Assembly: GCF_019056515.1 (NCBI RefSeq)
Contig: NZ_CP064874.1
Location: forward strand, 62,001-126,000
Direction: 5' to 3'
From: Microbacterium paraoxydans
GTDB lineage: Bacteria > Actinomycetota > Actinomycetes > Actinomycetales > Microbacteriaceae
DNA: 64,000 nt
The position numbers were made by a program, and so were the translations under genes. Below the pieces are notes generated by a model that saw nothing but the letters and a program-made list of their open reading frames with translations, searched no databases and was not told the DNA's origin. This document shows positions 16,643 to 24,679 of this stretch, piece by piece (positions within the stretch are counted from its first letter, which is position 1; each line of letters opens with the position of its first letter).

Positions 16643-16826
16643 CCGTCGTCGTCGTCGTCGCCGAAAGTCGAGAGCGCTGCCTGTCGGCGGGCACGGTGCG
16701 CATGGGCTCATCACGAGGCGCTTCGATCTCGAAGCCGCACGCGCCGCAGCTGTGCAGTCCGACGCCATCGACGTCGTCGGATGGGATGTACATGGTGGTG
16801 GGCTCTTCGCACATCAGGCAGCGCAT
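16617..16826 (-). CDS. Zinc-ribbon protein, 69 residues
   Basis: ATG at 16826 with GGAGAT upstream. MRCLMCEEPTTMY and HSCGACGFEIE provide two CxxC pairs typical of a small zinc ribbon. The tail is Ser/Thr-rich. It ends within the promoter region of the next operon, an overlap of coding and control DNA. Confidence 0.55.
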   Translation of the reverse strand: MRCLMCEEPTTMYIPSDDVDGVGLHSCGACGFEIEAPRDEPMRTVPADRQRSRLSATTTTTVARTLQPL

Positions 16827-16846
16827 GGTGATCTCCGATCGTGTGG

Positions 16847-17311
16847 TCAGGCGGTAGCCGCCGGGGTGATCTGCTCGACGGTGGCTGAGTAGCCGCGGTG
16901 GGAACCCCAGGCGGCGGCGATGCGGTCGGCGACGTCGCGGTCTTCGCCGAGGTAGGGGCGGTATCGCTTGCCTCGCGGGTCGGTGATGACGACCTGGACG
17001 ACGCCGGAGGGCTCGCGCACGGTGACTCGGGCAGCAGGGATTGGGTGGGCGTGGACGCGGCCGGCGATGATGAAGGTCGGGTACAGATCGCGTGCGAGCT
17101 CGGGGGAGCGGAACACGTCGTGGACCCATGCCGTGATGGCGATCGCGCCGGCAGGACTGAACCCGATGAGGCGGGCGGGGAGCTGCTCGAGCCCGGAGCG
17201 GACGAAGTAGTGCTCGTCGACGAGTATCGGCGCCGGCGGATGCAGAGACCGCTCGTCGTGGGCGGGGTAGATCGTCAGGCTGGTGCGGCTGTTCATGAGG
17301 CGCTCGTTCAT
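16847..17311 (-). CDS. Hypothetical protein, 154 residues
   Basis: ATG 17311 overlaps the upstream stop (ATGA); a second ATG at 17296 is possible. The protein is beta-rich: VRVHAHP-like and VTVREPSGVVQVVITDPRGKRYRPYLGED. No family is recognised. It is co-expressed with the DnaJ-type zinc-finger protein. Confidence 0.6.
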   Translation of the reverse strand: MNERLMNSRTSLTIYPAHDERSLHPPAPILVDEHYFVRSGLEQLPARLIGFSPAGAIAITAWVHDVFRSPELARDLYPTFIIAGRVHAHPIPAARVTVREPSGVVQVVITDPRGKRYRPYLGEDRDVADRIAAAWGSHRGYSATVEQITPAATA

Positions 17312-18078
17312 GCGGTGCGGCGGATGCCTACGGCGATGATGTGCGCCTTGGTGGGACGGGAGTAGAAGCCGAAGCTGTCGTCGTCGTCCGAGGCGGAGAC
17401 GGTTGCGGTGAATGCGACGACGTCGCCGCGCGTCGCGGAGGAGATCTCGGAGGGCTTGGTGCCCCACACGCGCCAGCCTTCGCCCTGGACGAGGATCTTG
17501 ACGGTGATGCCCCACTGGGTGTCGGTGGTCTTGGTTGCGAGGATCTCACCCTGGATGAGGGTGCGTCCCGTGGGGACGGGGCGGCGCGCTGCCAGCTCGC
17601 GCTCGAGCTGCTCGAGCAGCTCGTGGGCAGTGCGGACCTCATCGGCGTCGAGGGTGCCGGTGGAGTCCTCGAGCGAGTCGAGGAGGTAGCCGATCTTCTC
17701 GCGCAGCGGGTTGCCCTCCCGGATGCTCAGATGAGCTTCGGTGAGCTGGTCGCGCAGGCCGGGGTGCTCGGCCTCGAAGGCAGCGCGACGGGCGGTGATC
17801 GCGCGCGTCGTGTCGATGTGCTCGGCGTGCGCCTTCGCGTGGGCGCGGGCGGTGGCGCGAGCGCTGCTGACGAGCCGGCTGCGAGTGCCGGTGCCGTGGC
17901 AGTCGAAGCAGATCGGGCGACCGTGGCCATCGGTGAAGTGGGTGGGCCCGGTGTACAGGCCGGTGCCGATGCACTTGCCGCAGGTGTCGGTGATCCGCTC
18001 GGAGCCCTTGCGGCCGGGGAAGGGGTCGACGTAGAAGTCGTGCCAGTCTGCCGGTGCGGTGGTGTCGATGCTGTCCAT
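17308..18078 (-). CDS. Protein with DnaJ-type zinc finger
   Basis: A 256-residue protein from ATG 18078 (GGAGGAT before it). CGKCIGTGLYTG and CFDCHGTGTR (about residues 33-67) form a DnaJ-like CxxCxGxG pair that would bind zinc. A helical region follows (residues 70-160), then a beta-rich C-terminus (ILVQGEGWRVWGTKPSEI). Proteins like this are widespread in phage and plasmid cargo of actinomycetes. The role is unknown. It is preceded by the fourth 34-bp repeat. Confidence 0.65.
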   Translation of the reverse strand: MDSIDTTAPADWHDFYVDPFPGRKGSERITDTCGKCIGTGLYTGPTHFTDGHGRPICFDCHGTGTRSRLVSSARATARAHAKAHAEHIDTTRAITARRAAFEAEHPGLRDQLTEAHLSIREGNPLREKIGYLLDSLEDSTGTLDADEVRTAHELLEQLERELAARRPVPTGRTLIQGEILATKTTDTQWGITVKILVQGEGWRVWGTKPSEISSATRGDVVAFTATVSASDDDDSFGFYSRPTKAHIIAVGIRRTA

Positions 18079-18099
18079 GGGATCCTCCGATGCGTCTGT

Positions 18100-18133
18100 G
18101 GGTATAGGCCGCGGATCGTTCTCTTCGCGGACA
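18100..18133 (-). promoter_or_regulatory. 34-bp promoter-like repeat, copy 4
   Basis: Minus strand TGTCCGCGAAGA, spacer, CCTATACCC, 21 bases before the ATG at 18078 and just after a terminator hairpin. Confidence 0.6.
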
Positions 18134-18146
18134 TGAAGGGGAAGGT

Positions 18147-18179
18147 GCGGGGGCGGCTATGTCACGGAGCCGCCCCCGC
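18147..18179 (-). terminator. Hairpin terminator of the operator-driven transcript
   Basis: A 12-bp perfect stem, GCGGGGGCGGCT with AGCCGCCCCCGC, and a nine-base loop. It lies between the operator promoter at 18344 and the next promoter-like repeat, with no ORF before it. Confidence 0.7.
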
Positions 18180-18354
18180 GGCGGCGACCTGGTTGGGAGG
18201 ACGGCGGTCGCCGTGAGGGACGGAGCGAAGAGCGCGGCGAGCGCTCGTCAGGCTGCGGTGTGGCGCCTGTCCCTGGGAGGGGAACGGCGTTGCGCGGTTC
18301 CCCTGGCTGTGGGTCTGTGGGGTCTCCCTCTACTCAGTTAGTAGTGAATGTGAC
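18147..18354 (-). ncRNA. Candidate operator-controlled non-coding RNA
   Basis: Transcription from the promoter at 18344-18389 would give about 200 bases ending at the hairpin at 18147. I see no credible ORF with a ribosome site in it. It has internal stems, for example AGGGGAAC with GTTCCCCT and AGGGAC with GTCCCT. Processing, size and function are inference. Confidence 0.45.
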
Positions 18355-18389
18355 ATTCACAGAGTAGGGGGTTTCTGCGTGCGGGTCAA
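18344..18389 (-). promoter_or_regulatory. Promoter with palindromic operator, outermost copy
   Basis: Minus strand: -35 TTGACC (18389-18384), 17-base spacer, -10 TACTCT (18366-18361), then the palindrome at 18360-18344. It is the upstream boundary of the cargo module. Confidence 0.8.
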
Positions 18390-18417
18390 GCGTCGATCTT
18401 GTAGGGATCTTTCTGAA

Positions 18418-18469
18418 ATGTCCATTTCGCAGTTGAAATGTCCACGCGATGTCCATATGGACATTTCGG
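18418..18469. repeat. 52-bp iteron-like repeat, copy A
   Basis: Contains three direct ATGTCCA units and a perfect 16-bp palindrome ATGTCCATATGGACAT. A second copy with about six mismatches lies at 20092-20143 in the same orientation. Possible roles are a partition site, a resolution or attachment site, or a regulator site. Confidence 0.6.
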
Positions 18470-18601
18470 ACGCCGGCCGACCGTCGCGATCATGTGGGCG
18501 GCGGTTTCACAGCGCCTCAGCTTCTCTGCTGGATCGCGGCTAGCGCCCGGGTATTGTCGGCACGATGCCGTTGCCGCGTATCCGTTGTTGAAGGGGTGAG
18601 T

Positions 18602-19255
18602 ATGTCTGCTGTTGTTGCGCGACTTGACGTGGACCTCACGGATATTGAGTGCATTGTGAAGGTCACGCGGCCACTGGTCGGAGTACCGGACTCCGTGAAC
18701 TGGACGGAGTTGCCGTCGGGCGTCGCGAAGATCTCCGCTGACGCGACGTTGTACATCTTCGATGACGACGACGAGGGGGAGCCGGAGCGTCGTGTCATCG
18801 CGCGCGCTACTGCGTACACCGTCGACCTCGACCGGGTGGGTGACGTCGTTGACGTGTTCGATCAAGTAGGCGGCGAAGCATTCGAGATCACCGAGTCGAT
18901 TCTCGGTGATGAGAACGTCTTCGAGTGGCTCGACTCCCGCGATCCGCTGGTTGGCGAGCAGGTGTCGCAGCTCGTGATCGTCGAGGGCGTCTTTGTGGAG
19001 CCACCGTACCGGGGTCAGCGCCTTGGTCCACGTCTGCTCACGACGCTGGTGGAGACGGTGACCGGCACGGGGAGGGAGACTCTCATCGTTCTCCGCGCGC
19101 AACCGGTGCCGTGGGAGCACCTGTCCGAGATCGAGTTTCGGCGCTCCCGAAAGAAGGTCGCTGCGTCGTACGAAAGCGTCGGGTTTGCGCACTTCCGGGA
19201 CAACATCTATTGGCGTCACAACGCGTTCGTCGGGACCGAGAACCTCGAGGCGTGA
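18602..19255 (+). CDS. GNAT-family acetyltransferase-like protein
   Basis: Start ATG 18602 has GAAGGGGTGAG before it, giving 217 residues. Motif A of the GNAT fold is visible as VFVEPPYRGQRLGPRLLTTLVETV (about residue 130), where acetyl-CoA would bind. The C-terminus has SYESVGFAHFRDNIYWRHN. The substrate cannot be predicted. It lies between the two 52-bp repeats. Confidence 0.65.
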   Translation: MSAVVARLDVDLTDIECIVKVTRPLVGVPDSVNWTELPSGVAKISADATLYIFDDDDEGEPERRVIARATAYTVDLDRVGDVVDVFDQVGGEAFEITESILGDENVFEWLDSRDPLVGEQVSQLVIVEGVFVEPPYRGQRLGPRLLTTLVETVTGTGRETLIVLRAQPVPWEHLSEIEFRRSRKKVAASYESVGFAHFRDNIYWRHNAFVGTENLEA

Positions 19256-19526
19256 GTCACGCCCCCGGGTATTTGGGAACCTTCAGGTCGACCTCCCCGG
19301 CCAGGTGGCGAGCGTCGTCGGGCGGGTCCAGTTGCGGCGGGCGGTGCGCTCCGTGGTGAGATCGTGCGGAGCGGCAACGATCCACACGGTCGCTTCCCGC
19401 GTCGATCAGATCCGACGAGCCCTCACTGACTATCACCACGATGGCTCACCAACGTCTACGACGAAGACAACCCGGCCGGATCCTCCACCACACCAGGGGA
19501 CAGGACCATCAATCAAGAAGGGTTTC
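19256..19526. other. Intergenic stretch without recognised gene
   Basis: About 270 bases between two convergent genes. Short frames exist on both strands but lack ribosome sites and family resemblance. I see no hairpin terminator that stands out. Confidence 0.4.
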
Positions 19527-19820
19527 TCATGCAGTCAGCGCCTCGAGGATGAGACCGCGCACGTGATCAAAGTCGAGGTCGGCCGGAAGCTGGAGCCACG
19601 CGTTCTTCTGACCCTTGTAGTGTGTCCCGACGCCGGCGTCAACGAGAGCCGCCGTGCGCATTGGGTCAAGCTTCACCACCACCTGCCCGCCGCTGGTCAT
19701 GGCGCGCACGGCGCCACTGCTGCTTCCCGAGACGATGAGACTGCCGCGGTGGTTCCGTGACACACCGTCAAGCGCAGTCATCTCGTGAGCGATCGTGTCG
19801 AACACTTCATCCCCAGTCAT
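19527..19820 (-). CDS. Hypothetical protein, 97 residues
   Basis: ATG 19820 has GAAGGGAGAA upstream. The protein has a strand-rich middle (SLIVSGSSSGAVRAMTSGGQVVVKLD) and a C-terminal helix (DHVRGLILEALTA). The layout faintly resembles TfoX/YjbR-type small domains, but I cannot assign it. It sits between the two 52-bp repeats. Confidence 0.5.
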   Translation of the reverse strand: MTGDEVFDTIAHEMTALDGVSRNHRGSLIVSGSSSGAVRAMTSGGQVVVKLDPMRTAALVDAGVGTHYKGQKNAWLQLPADLDFDHVRGLILEALTA

Positions 19821-19886
19821 CACGGTTCTCCCTTCATGCGCGGTCGACGACCCCAAAGCGATCCCTACAGGTGGCCCTCAGAAGAA

Positions 19887-20039
19887 GTGTCCCACTCAGG
19901 CTCCTTCACGCGGAAGACCACGGCGCGCAACGCTTCGGGCGCAGAGCTGCGGATCAAGGCCGCCGGGTTACCGGCTCGCAAAACGTTGGAGGACTTCGAT
20001 TGGGATGCGCAGCGGAGGGCGCTCGCAGACCAGTTCTGA
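19887..20039 (+). pseudogene. IS21-family IstB fragment
   Basis: The frame ASGAELRIKAAGLPARKTLEDFD followed by WDAQRR matches the N-terminal part of IstB helper ATPases (R-x-x-AGxPxxKTLxDFDW). It stops after about 50 codons, without the Walker A region. It is a remnant of a former IS21 element. Confidence 0.6.
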
Positions 20040-20091
20040 CGACCGACAGCAGTTCATCGTCAGCCGGTTCCTACAGATGTCACGCTCCGAG

Positions 20092-20143
20092 TTGTCCATT
20101 TCGCAGGGGAGATGTCTACGCGATGTCCATATGGACCTTTCGG
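20092..20143. repeat. 52-bp iteron-like repeat, copy B
   Basis: Direct repeat of 18418-18469 with about 46 of 52 positions identical. The central CGCGATGTCCATATGGAC block is fully conserved. The two copies are 1,674 bp apart. Confidence 0.6.
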
Positions 20144-20222
20144 GGCATTGGGGCGAGTCGCTTCGGTGGGATTCGCAAAAAACGTCGAGACGCCGACTGA
20201 CCGGCGCTCGTAGATTCGAAGC

Positions 20223-20507
20223 GTGTCCTCAGTCGTCCTTCCACTCACCGCTCAGCGGCATGCGGAACGTGTGAGCCGGGCACTTCACTGGATGGAGGAG
20301 CGTCTCGAGGAGCCGGTGACCCTCGCCGAGATCGCGGCGGTCGCTGGTCTTTCGCCGCATCACTTTCACCGCGTCTTCCGTGCGGTCGTGGGTGAGAACC
20401 CGAAAGCGCACCTGCGCCGGTTGCGGCTTGAGCGAGCGGTCTACCGACTCAAAGTCAGTACGGACACGGTGCTGCACATCGCGTTGGAATCGGCCGCGTC
20501 CGTTTGA
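20223..20507 (+). pseudogene. AraC-family regulator, truncated after the first helix-turn-helix
   Basis: From GTG 20223 the frame reads ALHWMEERLEEPVTLAEIAA then GLSPHHFHRVFRAVVGENP, an AraC-type N-terminal helix-turn-helix of the GyrI/Rob-like class. It should continue through a second helix-turn-helix and an effector domain but ends at 20507, where the IS256 element begins. No continuation is present on the other side of the element, so material was also deleted. Confidence 0.75.
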
Positions 20508-21894
20508 GTGGTGGTCTTTCGCTTCGTTGCGATGATCAGCTGTCGTTAGTTTAGGCGGCGGTGATCTCGGGGAGTATCACCGCCTCGTCGATGGTGGGGG
20601 TGGTCGCGGTGAGCTCGGTCATGGAGGCTTCGGAGAAGTAGCGGCGGTCGGCGGCTTCCCATTCGTCGTGTTGCTCGACGAGGACGGAGCCGGCCAGGCG
20701 GAGCAGGGCGGCGTTGTTCGGGAACACGCCAACGACGTCGGTGCGGCGCTTGATCTCCCGATTGAGGCGTTCCAGCGGGTTCGTGGACCAGATCTGTCGC
20801 CAATGCCGGGCGGGGAACGCTTTGAACGCGAGGATGTCGTCACGGGCGTCGGTGAGCATCACGGCGGTCTTGGGGTGGACGCGCTCGATCATGCGCACGA
20901 CTTCGTCGAACTGGGCATCGATGTGCTCGGCGTCGGGTTGGGCGAAGATCGTGCGGATCACGCTGGCGACCATCTCCTGCCGGCCCTTCGGGAGGGCGGT
21001 CAGGACGTTGCGCATGAAGTGGACGCGGCAGCGCTGCCAGGCGGCGCCCTGCAACACGGTCGCTGCGGCCTTCTTCAGTCCGGCGTGGGCGTCGGAGATC
21101 ACCAGCTTCACCCCGCCCAGACCTCGTGTCTTCAACGAGCGCAGGAACTGCTTCCAGAACTCCTCGGTCTCGCTGTCTCCGACATCGAAGCCCAGCACGA
21201 CCCGCCGCCCGTCAGCGGCGACGCCGATCGCGACGACGACCGCCTGGGACACGACACGGTGGTCGATGCGGACCTTGCAGTAGGTCGCGTCGAGGAACAC
21301 GTAGGGGTAGGCGATGTCAGACAGCGAGCGGTCGCGGAACGATGCGACCTCGGCGTCGAGCCCTTGGCAGATGCGGGACACCTCGGACTTCGAGATGCCA
21401 GTGTCAGCGCCGAGCGCTTTGACGAGGTCATCGACCTTCCGGGTTGAGACGCCGTGGAGGTAGGCCTCCATCACGACCGCGAACAAGGCTTGGTCGACCC
21501 GGCGGCGCCGCTCCAGCAGCGACGGGAAGAACGACCCCTGCCGCAACTTCGGGATCCGCAACTCCAGATCCCCAGCCGTGGTCGACAGCACCCGCGGCCG
21601 GGAACCGTTGCGGGTAGTCGTGCGCTCGCTCGTGCGCTCGTAGGGGGCGGCGCCGATGAATGCGGCTGTCTCCGCGTCGATCAGCTCCTGGTAGAGCCGC
21701 TCGGTCGCGGCTCGGATGCGGTCGGTGGTGCCGGTGAGCTTCAGTTCCCCGAGCAGCTCGAGGAGGGCAGACTGGTCAAGAGCCATCGTGCGGTGTCGTC
21801 TTTCTGTGTGAGTTCTTGGTCGTTCTCACTGACCATCGCACGATGGCTCACCCCGTCGCGGTCACGACGCCGCGGGCCCGAAAGACCACCACCC
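20506..21894 (-). mobile_element. IS256-family insertion sequence
   Basis: Contains one transposase gene. GTGGTGGTCTTTCG at 20508-20521 has an exact inverted copy at 21879-21892, taken here as the approximate ends. A second internal inverted match (TGCGATGATCAG near 20530 versus TGCGATGGTCAG near 21830) makes the right boundary uncertain. I find no target duplication. Confidence 0.7.
20551..21786 (-). CDS. IS256-family mutator transposase
   Basis: A full-length 411-residue protein from ATG 21786. It shows typical IS256/mutator features: the C-rich-free N-terminus with GAAPYERTSERTTTRNGSRPR, the first catalytic Asp in PYVFLDATYCKVR, the second in KLVISDAHAGLKKA, and the Glu in the RLNREIKRRTDVVGVFPN block. 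It would move the element by a copy-paste or circular intermediate route. The frame appears intact. Confidence 0.95.
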   Translation of the reverse strand: MALDQSALLELLGELKLTGTTDRIRAATERLYQELIDAETAAFIGAAPYERTSERTTTRNGSRPRVLSTTAGDLELRIPKLRQGSFFPSLLERRRRVDQALFAVVMEAYLHGVSTRKVDDLVKALGADTGISKSEVSRICQGLDAEVASFRDRSLSDIAYPYVFLDATYCKVRIDHRVVSQAVVVAIGVAADGRRVVLGFDVGDSETEEFWKQFLRSLKTRGLGGVKLVISDAHAGLKKAAATVLQGAAWQRCRVHFMRNVLTALPKGRQEMVASVIRTIFAQPDAEHIDAQFDEVVRMIERVHPKTAVMLTDARDDILAFKAFPARHWRQIWSTNPLERLNREIKRRTDVVGVFPNNAALLRLAGSVLVEQHDEWEAADRRYFSEASMTELTATTPTIDEAVILPEITAA

Positions 21895-22059
21895 CGCGGG
21901 ACTCCAGGCCCGGTAGCCGGGGAACGACTGGGCCCGGCCGGTGAAACCATGCGCCCACTCGGTGAGATCGTCCAGCCGCCCCCTGTGCGTCAGGATGGGG
22001 TGAGACACCAGCACTGCTGACCTTCGCACTGCACGGGGCGAGAACGGACCAATACTGAG

Positions 22060-22464
22060 ATGACGATGACGGTTGCTGACGTCGGCACCGATGATGGGGC
22101 TATGGCTCCTCGTGCTGACCGGCCCAAGAGGCGGACGTTCACCGCCGAGTTCAAAGCGGCGATCCTGGCCGAGTACGACGCCGCGGACCGCTCTGGGCGT
22201 GGGGAGATCCTGCGCCGGGAGGGCCTGTACACCTCCCACATCATCGAGTGGCGCAAGGCCGCGGCCGCCGGCTCGCTGTCCGGGCTGGGCAGCAAGCCGC
22301 GGGACCGGCGCGAGCGGGAGCTGCAGGCGCTACGGGCCCGGGCGGAGAAGGCCGAGGCCGAGCTGGCCAAGACCAGGGCGGCGCTGGACCTGATGGGAAA
22401 AGCACACGCGCTCTTGGAGACGCTCTCCGAGAGCGCGGACAAGCCGCCGCGGTCGCCGCGGTGA
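22060..22464 (+). CDS. IS3-family transposase OrfA
   Basis: 134 residues with the helix-turn-helix region RRTFTAEFKAAILAEYDAA followed by GLYTSHIIEWRKA, then a leucine-zipper-like helix (ELQALRARAEKAEAELAKTRAAL). Its stop overlaps OrfB by GTGA. OrfA binds the inverted repeats and can be joined to OrfB by frameshifting in this family. Confidence 0.95.
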   Translation: MTMTVADVGTDDGAMAPRADRPKRRTFTAEFKAAILAEYDAADRSGRGEILRREGLYTSHIIEWRKAAAAGSLSGLGSKPRDRRERELQALRARAEKAEAELAKTRAALDLMGKAHALLETLSESADKPPRSPR

Positions 22465-23462
22465 TCAACCCGGCCGTCGACGGGCTGGCCGAGCACGTCG
22501 GCACCGCGGCTGCGTGCGCGCTGCTGGGTCGCTCCCGCGCCAGTCACTACCGGGCCAAGAACCCGCCACCGCCACGTCCACGGACACCGCGGCCGGCACC
22601 GGCGAACAAGCTGTCCGCCGCCGAGCGGGCCCACGTGCTGGCCGTGTTGACCAGCCAGCGGTTCGCGGACAAGTCGGTCGCCCAGGTCTGGGCCACGCTG
22701 CTGGACGAGGGCACCTACCTGTGCTCGATGTCCACGATGCACCGGATCCTGCGCGAGCACGACATGGCCGGGGAACGGCGCCGGCAGGCGAGCCACCCGC
22801 CCCGGACCCGGCCCGAGCTCGTCGCGACGGCGCCGGGGCAGGTGTGGAGTTGGGACATCACAAAGCTCAAGGGGCCGGAGCGGGGCGTGTACTACGACCT
22901 GTACGTCGTGCTCGACATCTTCTCCAGGTTCGTCGTGGGCTGGACCATCGCGGCCCGCGAGGACGCCGAGATCGCCAAGAACCTGCTCGAGCACGCCATG
23001 GGCATCCATGGCGTGCCGGAGGCGATCCACGCCGACCGCGGGACCTCGATGACCTCCAAACCGGTCGCTCAGCTGCTCGTCGACCTCGGGGTGGCCAGGT
23101 CGCACTCCCGCCCGCACGTGTCGAACGACAACCCTTACAGCGAGGCGGCGTTCAAGACGCTGAAGTACGCCCCGGTCTTCCCCGAGCGCTTCGGGTCCCT
23201 GGCCGACGCCGGCGCGTTCGCCGAGCAGTTCTTCGCCTACTACAACCACGAGCACCGCCACTGCGGGATCGGGCTGCACACCCCCGCCAGCGTCCACTTC
23301 GGCACCGCCGGGCAGGTCCGCGCCCAGCGCCAGGCCACCCTGGACGCGGCCTACGCCGCCCGTCCCGAGCGCTTCGGCCACCGCCGACCCCAGGCGCCCA
23401 AGCTGCCCGAGGCCGCCTGGATCAACCAGCCCTCACAGGAGGCCCTCATACAGACCGCCTGA
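22461..23462 (+). CDS. IS3-family transposase OrfB, DDE integrase core
   Basis: From GTG 22461 the protein is 333 residues. The DDE triad is visible: Asp in VWSWDITKL, Asp in AIHADRGTSM, and Glu in NPYSEAAFKTLKY. An N-terminal helical domain (VDGLAEHVGTAAACALLGRS) precedes it. It is expressed by coupling or frameshift from OrfA. Confidence 0.95.
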   Translation: MINPAVDGLAEHVGTAAACALLGRSRASHYRAKNPPPPRPRTPRPAPANKLSAAERAHVLAVLTSQRFADKSVAQVWATLLDEGTYLCSMSTMHRILREHDMAGERRRQASHPPRTRPELVATAPGQVWSWDITKLKGPERGVYYDLYVVLDIFSRFVVGWTIAAREDAEIAKNLLEHAMGIHGVPEAIHADRGTSMTSKPVAQLLVDLGVARSHSRPHVSNDNPYSEAAFKTLKYAPVFPERFGSLADAGAFAEQFFAYYNHEHRHCGIGLHTPASVHFGTAGQVRAQRQATLDAAYAARPERFGHRRPQAPKLPEAAWINQPSQEALIQTA

Positions 23463-23495
23463 CGGAATCTGTCTCACCCGCCTTGACACTTTCCG

Positions 23496-23642
23496 GAAGA
23501 CCACGGCCTGCTCACTCGCACCGTCTACCCCGAGGTTCCCGCTCGCGTGGAGTACGAACTTACTGACCTCGGACACAGCGCAGCCGCCCCGTTGAAGCAT
23601 CTGCGCGACTGGGTTGAACACAACGTCGGAACCGACCAGTAG
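23496..23642 (+). pseudogene. HxlR-family regulator, C-terminal fragment
   Basis: Directly after the IS3 right end an open frame reads EDHGLLTRTVYPEVPARVEY then ELTDLGHSAAAPLKHLRDW and a stop. This is the diagnostic wing and C-terminal helix of HxlR-type winged-helix repressors. The N-terminal half is absent on the other side of the IS. Confidence 0.75.
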
Positions 23643-23656
23643 CGACCCCCTCGGCG

Positions 23657-23779
23657 CTACATCGAGCCAGGAGTCCCGGCCTCCGCGTAATACCGCGTCA
23701 ACACAGACGAGGCGTCGCGGTCGCCGTCACCGGACACGACAGAGTTCAGCAGGTACCGGTACCCGTCACCGGTCGTCAT
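23657..23779 (-). pseudogene. MobF relaxase, N-terminal fragment
   Basis: From ATG 23779 the 40-residue frame reads MTTGDGYRYLLNSVVSGDGD followed by LTRYYAEAGTP. This is the start of actinobacterial MobF/TraA relaxases, including a conserved GYxYL and YYxExGxPPG. It ends at a stop made by the junction with the HxlR fragment. A matching next segment of a similar relaxase is at 27850-28133. Confidence 0.6.
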
Positions 23780-24140
23780 CACCCTAATTGATAACGTCAC
23801 ACCTAGAAGGTGCGAAGTAACCGACGCGCGAGCACAGGAGCGCTTCTGTCATTTCGAAGGCGAGACTTCGCGCGATTGGGATTCGCCGGGCCATCCTTCT
23901 TCTCTTTCGTCGAACGTCACCGCAACACCGTGTCGCTGGGGTTCGTGAAATCTTCTTCCGGAAGCGAAACCCAGGTACTGCGCCATGAGGAACTCGCCGC
24001 AGCGATGCACAGGCGTTCGACAGTTCGGTCGCACGAACCGATCGTTTGTTAACGGACGGCACTGTACGTCGATCGAAAGTCGCGCCGACACCCCCTGCGA
24101 ATTCGCGTCGCGGGATAGTTTGCCAGGATCCGGCGATCAG
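23780..24140. other. Stretch without recognised gene, less GC-rich than its neighbours
   Basis: About 360 bases with lower GC than the flanks and only short frames that resemble no family I know. It lies between a relaxase fragment and a UbiB-like fragment and is probably degenerate DNA from rearrangement. Confidence 0.4.
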
Positions 24141-24144
24141 CGTG

Positions 24145-24615
24145 GTGCGCATCAAGGAGGTGCGCAGCGGCCTCAGCACGAGGAGCCTGCCCGCGAGGCC
24201 GACCACCCCGCCCCTAGGAACGGTAGGAGTGCGACGTCGGGGCGAGCTGGGGGCCACCCCCCGAGACCGAAAGTAGCACCGCAGCGACGATAAGCGCCAC
24301 GCCAACCAGGGTGGTCGTCAGCTCCCCGACCAACGAACCGATCCATCCGCGTTCCTGGAGGTCTCGGAACATCCTTATGCTCAGCCCGAACGTTCCGTTC
24401 GAGCTGCGAACCGATCGTCTCGATGCGTCGTGGCAGACGCCTCAGCTGTCCACCGATGACCTGGAGTTGCACGCGGCCGTCGGCGAACATCTCCCTTGAG
24501 TCCATCGCCAGACGTATGAAATGAGGAGTTCGAGCAAGGGCCCGATCGACCAAGTCGTAGTCGGCAACGAGCTGGCACAGCGTTCCCTCGAGTGACACGA
24601 AGGAAACGACTGGCG
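24145..24615 (-). pseudogene. UbiB/ABC1-like kinase, degenerate C-terminus
   Basis: One minus frame gives FVSLEGTLCQLVADYDLVDRA then GGQLRRLPRRIETIGSQLER. A second frame carries on with FRDLQERGWIGSLVGELT, a hydrophobic segment VGVALIVAAVLLSVSGGGPQ, and a third with GVVGLAGRLLVLR. The order matches the C-terminus of UbiB/AarF-type atypical kinases, including the final membrane helices. At least two frameshifts and loss of the kinase core make this a pseudogene. Confidence 0.55.
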
Positions 24616-24679
24616 TTCTCCTCCGCTGTTGGGGACGTCGGGTCGGCTGAAATAATGGCCGGGACGATACGGTGGCGAG

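Larger units (their letters stand above)
21979..23495 (+). mobile_element. IS3-family insertion sequence, copy 1
   Basis: Bounded by imperfect inverted repeats: GGGTGAGACA with TGTCTCACCC, extended by GTGCGTCAGG on the left and CCTTGACACTTTCC on the right. The same unit occurs at 58315-59831, and every translated frame in it matches exactly. Confidence 0.9.

Noticed and set aside
20506..21894. Target-site duplication of the IS256 copy
   Set aside because: The flanking bases do not match, and the right boundary is uncertain because two different inverted matches are possible.
22514..23566. A 350-codon plus-strand frame in the IS3 element
   Set aside because: Overlaps OrfB in another frame and has a low-complexity Arg/Ala/Gly translation.
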